From positions 1-6,251 of the forward strand of contig JAJYHA010000119.1 in the NCBI GenBank assembly GCA_021784995.1: a stretch of 6,251 bases of DNA, given 5' to 3'. This DNA comes from Myxococcales bacterium. Its GTDB lineage: Bacteria > Myxococcota > Myxococcia > Myxococcales > Anaeromyxobacteraceae. The position numbers and the translations under genes were made by a program. Under the pieces are notes generated by a model. It ran no database searches, was not told where the DNA came from, and saw only the letters and a list, made by a program, of their open reading frames with translations. This document shows positions 1-6,251 of this stretch, piece after piece. The number at the start of each line of letters is the position of its first letter. The stretch's first letter is position 1.

Positions 1-1067
1 CCACCGAGCGCGGCGGGCGGCTCTACGGTCGCGGCGCCGCCGACGACAAGTCGGGGATCCTGGTGCACGCGGCCGCGGTGGACAGCTGGGTGCGCGGGGT
101 GGGGGAGGTGCCGGTCAACGTGCGGGTGCTCGTCGAGGGCGAGGAGGAGACCGGGTCGGAGCACCTGGGCGCGTTCCTGCGCCGCCACCGTGACCGGCTG
201 GCCGCCGACGTGGCGGTGCTGACCGACACCGGGAACTTCGACACCGGCGTGCCGGCGGTGACGATCGCCCTGCGCGGCCTCGTCGTGGTGACGGTCGAGG
301 TGCGGGCGCTGCGGCAGAGCGTCCACTCCGGGATGTGGGGCGGACCCGTGCCCGATCCCGCGCTCGCCCTCGCCAGAATGCTCGGATCGCTGGTGGACGA
401 CGAGGGGCGGATCACCATCCCCGGCCTCTACGACCGCGTCCGCGCGCTGAGCCCGGAGGAGCGGCGCAGCATCGAGCGGCTCCCGGCGAGCCCCGACGAC
501 TTCCGGCGCCAGGTGGGGCTCGTCCCGGGCGCCCGCCTGCTGGGCGGCCGGCACCCATGGGAGACGAACTGGTGGCAGCCGGCGCTCACCGTGAACGCCA
601 TGCAGGCCTCGAGCCGCAAGGACGCGCGCAACATCGTCAACGACGCGGCGTGGGCGCGGGTCGGCATCCGGCTCGTCCCCGACCAGGAGCCGCAGGACGT
701 CGCGCGGCGCCTGGAGGCGGCCCTCCGTGCCGCGACGCCGTGGGGGCTGGAGGTGAAGCTGGAGGTGGAGACGGCCGGCGCGCCCTGGAAGACCGACACG
801 TCGCACCCGGCCTTCGCGGCCGCCTTCCGGGCGATGGCCAGCGGCTACGGCCGCGAGCCGCTCGCGATCGGCTGCGGGGGCTCGATCGGCTTCGTGGAGC
901 CCTTCGCCCAGGAGCTGGGCGGGATCCCGGTCCTCCTCGTCGGCGTCGAGGACCCCTACGCCAACGCCCACTCCGAGGACGAGAGCCTCCACCTCGGCGA
1001 TCTCGACCACGCGACGCGCAGCGCGATACACCTGTACGACGAGCTGGCCCGGGCGATGCGTCGCTAG
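1..1067 (+). CDS. M20-family metallopeptidase (dipeptidase-like), 5' end missing
   Basis: This is the C-terminal part (about 355 residues, read from base 3) of a zinc-dependent M20 exopeptidase/dipeptidase; the start and the first metal-binding His-x-Asp motif lie upstream of the window. Visible family features in order: the LYGRGAADDK motif, whose first Asp (bases 42-44) is the expected bridging metal ligand; EGEEETGS, with the catalytic-base Glu at 144-146 and a metal Glu at 147-149; LTDTGNF, with a third metal ligand; the lid-domain HSGMWGG (His at 324-326), which contacts substrate in relatives; and NAHSEDE near the end, with the last metal His at 969-971. The frame ends at TAG (1065-1067) after the usual terminal helix, so the 3' end looks intact. 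The motif spacing resembles carnosinase/Dug1-type dipeptidases, but the substrate cannot be read from the sequence. It lies 26 bp upstream of glgP on the same strand and probably shares its transcript. Confidence 0.93.
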   Translation, partial: TERGGRLYGRGAADDKSGILVHAAAVDSWVRGVGEVPVNVRVLVEGEEETGSEHLGAFLRRHRDRLAADVAVLTDTGNFDTGVPAVTIALRGLVVVTVEVRALRQSVHSGMWGGPVPDPALALARMLGSLVDDEGRITIPGLYDRVRALSPEERRSIERLPASPDDFRRQVGLVPGARLLGGRHPWETNWWQPALTVNAMQASSRKDARNIVNDAAWARVGIRLVPDQEPQDVARRLEAALRAATPWGLEVKLEVETAGAPWKTDTSHPAFAAAFRAMASGYGREPLAIGCGGSIGFVEPFAQELGGIPVLLVGVEDPYANAHSEDESLHLGDLDHATRSAIHLYDELARAMRR

Positions 1068-1093
1068 CGGGCCCGACAGAGGATCCGAAGGCA

Positions 1094-3604
<2,511 letters not shown>

Positions 3605-3939
3605 CGCGCGGGCGCCAGCCGAAGCGCTCGAGGGAGACCCTGTCGCGCCCGTCGAGGAGGACGCCCTCGCGCTCGAGCAGGACGCGCTGCGTGGCGGCTC
3701 CCATCGGATCGAGGATGGAGATGCCCGCCCACGACCCGGGGCGCTTGCCGAGCACGCGCTGCCACGGGATCCGGTGCGCGGTCCCGCGGAGCGCCGCCAG
3801 CGCGAAGCCCACGTGGCGCGCCGAGCGGGGGCGGCCTGCCAGCAGCGCCACGAGCGCGTAGGTGGCGACCCTGCCGCGCGGGATGCGCCGCACGACGCGG
3901 TAGTATGCGTCCCATCCGGAGGGCCCGGCCATCGGCGTC

Positions 3940-3945
3940 ACTTTA
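3940..3945 (-). promoter_or_regulatory. Possible -10 element for the ATL gene
   Basis: On the minus strand these six bases read TAAAGT, which matches the TANNNT core of a sigma70-type -10 box, and the ATG at 3932 follows after 7 nt. No convincing -35 is visible at 16-18 bp upstream (GGTAAC, GGGTAA or AGGGTA). The box overlaps the -35 of the opposing lemA promoter. It rests on a short match, so it is a weak call. Confidence 0.3.
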
Positions 3946-3969
3946 CAGCGCGCGCGTCCGCGTTACCCT
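3942..3969 (+). promoter_or_regulatory. Sigma70-like promoter for the lemA operon
   Basis: TTTACA (3942-3947) matches the -35 consensus TTGACA at five of six positions. It is followed by a 16-bp spacer and TACCCT (3964-3969), which keeps the three most conserved -10 bases (T1, A2, T6). Transcription would be expected to begin about 7 nt after the -10, which is the A of the lemA ATG at 3976. The start codon has no Shine-Dalgarno sequence, in agreement with a leaderless transcript. The start site itself is inferred. Confidence 0.6.
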
Positions 3970-3975
3970 GGGCCC

Positions 3976-4557
3976 ATGATCCGGCCCAGGACCCTCCTCG
4001 TCTCCCTCGCCGTCGCCGCGCTGGCTGGCTGCGGCGTCCAGTCCATCCCCCGGAGCGAGAACGCGGTGGCCGCCGCCTGGGGTCAGGTCCAGAACCAGTA
4101 CCAGCGCCGCGCCGACCTGGTGCCGAACCTGGTCGAGACCGTGAAGGGGTACGCCACCCACGAGCGCGAGACGCTGGAGGGCGTCATGGCGGCGCGCGCA
4201 AAGGCCACCCAGGTGCAGGTGGACGCCCGCGACCTCACCCCCGAGAGCCTGCGGCGGTTCGAGGAGGCCCAGCGCGGGCTGGCCGGGGCGCTGGGGCGCC
4301 TCATGGCGGTGGCCGAGAGCTACCCGCAGCTCAAGGCGAACGAGAACTTCCGCGACCTGCAGGCCCAGCTCGAAGGGACCGAGAACCGCATCGCGGTCGA
4401 GCGCCGGCGCTACATCCAGGCCGTCCAGCAGTTCAACGATCTCGTGACGGTGCCGCCGACGAGCTGGACCAACTCCCTCCTCTACAAGAAGCAGCCGAAG
4501 CCGCAGTTCACCGCCACCGCCGCCAACGCCGAGCAGGCGCCGCGCGTGAAGTTCTGA
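3976..4557 (+). CDS. lemA: LemA family lipoprotein
   Basis: A 193-residue LemA-family protein. Residues 1-19 form a lipoprotein signal: Arg3 and Arg5, a hydrophobic stretch, and the lipobox LAGC with Cys19 as the acylation site. Many LemA proteins instead carry a plain N-terminal membrane helix. The mature part is a predicted helical bundle with the family's conserved blocks: NQYQRRADLVPNLVETVKGY (40-59), the acidic/Ala helix around MAARAKA (71-77), YPQLKANENF (116-125), LEGTENRIAVERRRY (132-146), and the short C-terminal APRVKF. The last block differs slightly from the more usual RRxYN, reading RRRYIQ. Bacterial LemA proteins are envelope-associated and their exact role is unsettled. The gene leads a cluster with two TPM-domain proteins, a recurrent neighbourhood for LemA. 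The start at 3976 is fixed by the complete signal peptide and by the promoter just upstream. A periplasmic-face location is inferred from the lipobox. Confidence 0.95.
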   Translation: MIRPRTLLVSLAVAALAGCGVQSIPRSENAVAAAWGQVQNQYQRRADLVPNLVETVKGYATHERETLEGVMAARAKATQVQVDARDLTPESLRRFEEAQRGLAGALGRLMAVAESYPQLKANENFRDLQAQLEGTENRIAVERRRYIQAVQQFNDLVTVPPTSWTNSLLYKKQPKPQFTATAANAEQAPRVKF

Positions 4558-4574
4558 TGGTCCGGCGAAGGGCC

Positions 4575-4580
4575 AGGGGG
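4575..4580 (+). promoter_or_regulatory. Ribosome binding site deciding the GTG start at 4586
   Basis: AGGGGG lies 5 bp before GTG (4586-4588) and supports this non-ATG start. It is the clearest Shine-Dalgarno sequence in the cluster and contrasts with lemA, which has none. Confidence 0.6.
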
Positions 4581-4585
4581 CGGAC

Positions 4586-5350
4586 GTGAGGCGTTTCGCG
4601 CTCGGGGTGGCGCTCGCGGTCGCGTGCGGCGCGGGCCTGTCGGCGCGGCCCGCGGCGGCGCGCGACGTCCCGGCGCTGACCGGACCCGTCGTCGACGAGG
4701 CCGGACTGCTCGACGCCGGGGACCGGCGGCGCCTCGACGCGCTCTGCCGTGCCGCGTGGGAGGCGGCGCCGCCGCACCGCGTCCAACTCCAGTACCTCCT
4801 GGTCGCCTCGCTGGAGGGGGAGGACATCGAGGGCTTCGCGTCCCGGGTGTTCGAGCGGTGGGGGATCGGCGAGCGCGGGAAGGACGACGGCGTGCTGGTG
4901 GTCGTCTCCCGCGACGACCGCCGCGTCCGCATCGAGACGGGCTACGGGAACGAGGGCGCCCTGACCGACGCGCAGGCCAGCCGGATCCTGCGGGCGACCG
5001 TCGCGCCAGCCTTCCGCGAGGGGCGCTACGGCGATGGGCTGTTGCGAGCGGGCGTGCAGATCCTCTCGGCGCTGGGCGCCCTCCCGGAGGGGACCGCGCG
5101 CCGCGCGGCCCGCCCCGACCCGCTCCACGGGGTGGGGGCGGTCGTGCTGGTCCTCGCCGTGATCGTCACGGTCCTCCTGCGCCTCTTCAGCGGCTTCGGG
5201 CCCACCCGGCGGCGCTTCGGCTACGGAGGGCCGGGCGGACCGTGGGTTGGAGGGTGGGGCGGAGGTGGAGGAGGCTGGGGAGGCGGCGGTGGAGGGTGGG
5301 GAGGCGGAGGCGGCAGTTCCGGGGGCGGCGGCGCCTCCGGGAGCTGGTGA
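4586..5350 (+). CDS. TPM-domain (YgcG-like) exported membrane protein with Gly/Trp-rich tail
   Basis: A 254-residue protein with a signal peptide (residues 1 to about 25, cleavage near PAAA/RD). A TPM domain (TLP18.3/Psb32/MOLO-1, formerly DUF477) covers about residues 34-165, including RWGIGERGKDDGVLVVVS and the hallmark VRIETGYGNEGALTD (113-127). A membrane helix follows at about 183-201, then a basic segment (PTRRR) and a tail of glycine broken by tryptophan every seven residues, ending GASGSW. Signal, TPM, membrane helix and a GGG..GASGSW end are the standard plan for bacterial YgcG-like proteins. The TPM domain would lie outside the cytoplasmic membrane and the Gly-rich tail inside. Phosphatase activity has been reported for a plant member, but no function can be assigned here. 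The GTG start gives a complete signal peptide and follows AGGGGG by 5 bp. The gene begins 28 bp after lemA and ends 4 bp before the next gene, so it is surely co-transcribed with that gene. Confidence 0.93.
   Translation: MRRFALGVALAVACGAGLSARPAAARDVPALTGPVVDEAGLLDAGDRRRLDALCRAAWEAAPPHRVQLQYLLVASLEGEDIEGFASRVFERWGIGERGKDDGVLVVVSRDDRRVRIETGYGNEGALTDAQASRILRATVAPAFREGRYGDGLLRAGVQILSALGALPEGTARRAARPDPLHGVGAVVLVLAVIVTVLLRLFSGFGPTRRRFGYGGPGGPWVGGWGGGGGGWGGGGGGWGGGGGSSGGGGASGSW
5255..5314 (+). repeat. 21-nt period Gly/Trp repeat within the TPM gene
   Basis: Trp codons at 5255, 5276 and 5297 are each followed by five or six Gly codons, giving a seven-residue unit (Trp plus six Gly, the last slightly shorter). 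The underlying DNA repeats with a 21-base period and varies mostly at third positions of the Gly codons, so the units are related but not identical. Confidence 0.8.
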
Positions 5351-5354
5351 TGCC

Positions 5355-5990
5355 ATGATCGAGCGCTCCTTCGGCACCGGCGCACGTGCCCGCATCGAGG
5401 CGGCCGTCCGCGAGGCAGAGGCCCGGACCACGGGCCAGATCGTCCCCCTGGTGGTCGAGCGGTCCGCCGGCTACCCCGAGGCGCGCTACCGGGGCGCGCT
5501 CCTCGGCGCCGCCGTCGTGACGGTGGGCGCGCTCGCCTCCCGCTTCCCGCTCACGCTGGCCGAGCTCACCGTGCTGCAGCTCGCCGCGGCCGTGCTCGGC
5601 GCCCTGCTCGCGCTCTGGGGCCCGGTGGAGCGCGTCCTGGCCGGGCGCACCGAGCTCGAGCTCGCCGCCCGCGAGCGCGCGCTGCGCGCCTTCCACGAGC
5701 AGGGCCTGCACCGCACGGTGGACGGAACGGGTGTCCTGCTCTTCGCGTCGCTCTTCGAGCGGCGGGCGATCGTGCTCGGCGATCACGGCATCCACGCCCG
5801 GATCGGGGATGCCGAGTGGCAGCGCGCCGTCGCGGCCCTGGTGGCCGGCATGCGCCGCGGCGATCCGGCCGGCGGCTTCTGCGAGGCCATCGCCCTGTGC
5901 GGTGAGCGGCTCCGGGAGCACTTCCCCGCCGCCCCGGGGACGCCGCCCCGCAACGAGCTCGAGGACGCGCTGCGGACGCCGCCCGGGTAG
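5355..5990 (+). CDS. Second TPM-domain protein, with an internal membrane hairpin
   Basis: A 211-residue protein without a signal peptide. Residues 10-45 (IEAAVREAEARTTGQIVPLVVERS region) resemble the start of a TPM fold: a helix, then a strand with the TGQIVP motif. Two hydrophobic segments follow, at about 46-62 and 71-93, separated by a short SRFPLT turn. After a charged helix (ERALRAFHEQ), residues about 122-190 resemble the rest of a TPM domain: GVLLFASLFERRAIVLGDHGI, then AEWQRAVAALVAGMRRGD. The membrane pair thus seems to split the TPM domain; this architecture is read from the sequence, not confirmed by structure. It is the expected partner in lemA-TPM-TPM clusters; its function is unknown. 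The ATG at 5355 is taken as the start: it lies 4 bp after the previous stop, with GGGAG at 5339-5343. The open frame extends upstream only as a shadow of the Gly-rich repeat. The C-terminus (PAAPGTPPRNELEDALRTPP) looks disordered. Confidence 0.87.
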   Translation: MIERSFGTGARARIEAAVREAEARTTGQIVPLVVERSAGYPEARYRGALLGAAVVTVGALASRFPLTLAELTVLQLAAAVLGALLALWGPVERVLAGRTELELAARERALRAFHEQGLHRTVDGTGVLLFASLFERRAIVLGDHGIHARIGDAEWQRAVAALVAGMRRGDPAGGFCEAIALCGERLREHFPAAPGTPPRNELEDALRTPPG

Positions 5991-6056
5991 CCGCGGACCG
6001 GCGCGGGCGTGACGGCACGGCGCGATATCGGGGCGGTCCACGGGGGGATGGCCACG

Positions 6057-6085
6057 TTGACAACACGGCGCGCCGCGTCGATAAC
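6057..6085 (+). promoter_or_regulatory. Sigma70-like promoter for the XRE-type gene
   Basis: A perfect TTGACA -35 (6057-6062), a 17-bp spacer and GATAAC (6080-6085, four of six matches to TATAAT) form a strong promoter for so GC-rich a region. The expected start of transcription is the A of the ATG at 6092. The -35 sits inside the small inverted repeat GTTG-A-CAAC (6056-6064), and the spacer contains the palindrome GGCGCGCC (6067-6074); either could be an operator, but that is speculation. The rest of the gap after the upstream gene (5991-6056) shows no gene and no convincing terminator. Confidence 0.65.
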
Positions 6086-6091
6086 CCGTCC

Positions 6092-6251
6092 ATGAAGACC
6101 GGCAAGGATCTGCTCGCGGGGCGGGGGCGGCGCGGCGCCCGGCGCGCGGCTCCACGCGAGGCGCCGGAGGTGGCACGGGAGACCTCCCCCGTCCCGATGG
6201 CGACCGATCTCGCGCCGGTCGTGGGCACGAACCTGCGCCGGCTCCGGGTGA
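6092..6251 (+). CDS. Probable XRE-family helix-turn-helix regulator, N-terminal fragment
   Basis: An open frame begins at ATG 6092 and is still open at the window end (53 complete codons). The last readable residues, APVVGTNLRRLRV (residues 41-53), match the opening of XRE/Cro-type HTH domains, where a GxNLRRLR helix precedes the two DNA-binding helices. In the common XRE-cupin regulators this is followed by a segment like ERGLSLEALA, which would lie outside the window. Residues 1-40 form an Arg- and Ala-rich extension with no recognisable fold. A second ATG at 6197 would give a more typical short lead-in to the HTH, but the promoter geometry favours 6092. Neither start has a clear Shine-Dalgarno sequence. 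The family call rests on a short stretch and is moderate. Confidence 0.6.
   Translation, partial: MKTGKDLLAGRGRRGARRAAPREAPEVARETSPVPMATDLAPVVGTNLRRLRV

Noticed and set aside
335..1093. Upstream extension of the glgP frame inside the M20 peptidase gene
   Set aside because: The translation is Arg/Pro/Gly-rich shadow sequence. The phosphorylase aligns with known family lengths from the ATG at 1094.
5247..5354. Longer N-terminus for the second TPM protein, starting in the Gly-rich repeat
   Set aside because: It reads the repeat of the preceding gene in another frame (Glu/Gly/Ala-rich) and would add 36 non-conserved residues; the ATG at 5355 has normal operon spacing.
5976..6010. Possible terminator hairpin after the second TPM gene (CGCCCG paired with CGGGCG)
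   Set aside because: The stem is short, the loop long, there is no T-run, and such matches are frequent by chance at this GC content.
6067..6074. GGCGCGCC palindrome in the XRE promoter spacer as an operator
   Set aside because: Short G/C-only palindromes are expected by chance here; mentioned under the promoter but not called as a site.
5187..6176. Minus-strand open frame of 329 codons opposite both TPM genes
   Set aside because: It is a shadow of the plus-strand genes and crosses the promoter region; no family resemblance.

Overview
The window is very GC-rich, with strong G/C preference at third codon positions. That bias opens long spurious frames opposite and across every real gene. Base composition together with the gene content fits a Myxococcota/deltaproteobacterial genome such as the Anaeromyxobacter group. 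This taxonomic guess is an inference from composition and protein style; no database search was run.

Left part (1-3604, plus strand): the 3' portion of an M20-family metallopeptidase is followed 26 bp later by a complete glycogen/maltodextrin phosphorylase (836 aa). Its active-site and cofactor residues can be aligned almost one-to-one with rabbit muscle phosphorylase. The two genes are probably co-transcribed, although nothing links their functions.

Middle (3510-3975): a minus-strand alkyltransferase-like (ATL) DNA-repair protein, with Trp in place of the alkyl-acceptor Cys, converges on glgP. Its frame runs on into the antisense of the last 95 bp of glgP. Its 5' end lies only 43 bp (34 bp if the upstream GTG is used) from the divergent lemA start, so the two promoters must overlap.

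Right part (3976-5990, plus strand): a three-gene cluster of lemA (lipoprotein form), a secreted/membrane TPM-domain protein with a Gly/Trp-repeat tail, and a second TPM-type protein whose domain appears to be interrupted by a membrane hairpin. LemA and TPM (YgcG-like) proteins are often neighbours in bacteria and are thought to act at the envelope, but their biochemical role is not settled. The last 160 bases hold the start of a probable XRE-family regulator, cut by the window edge.

The most notable non-coding signals are two sigma70-like promoters, upstream of lemA and of the XRE gene. In both, the -10 element ends exactly six bases before the ATG, which predicts leaderless or nearly leaderless transcripts. 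Neither start has a Shine-Dalgarno sequence, unlike the internal operon gene at 4586. No RNA genes, insertion sequences, CRISPR arrays or clear intrinsic terminators were seen.
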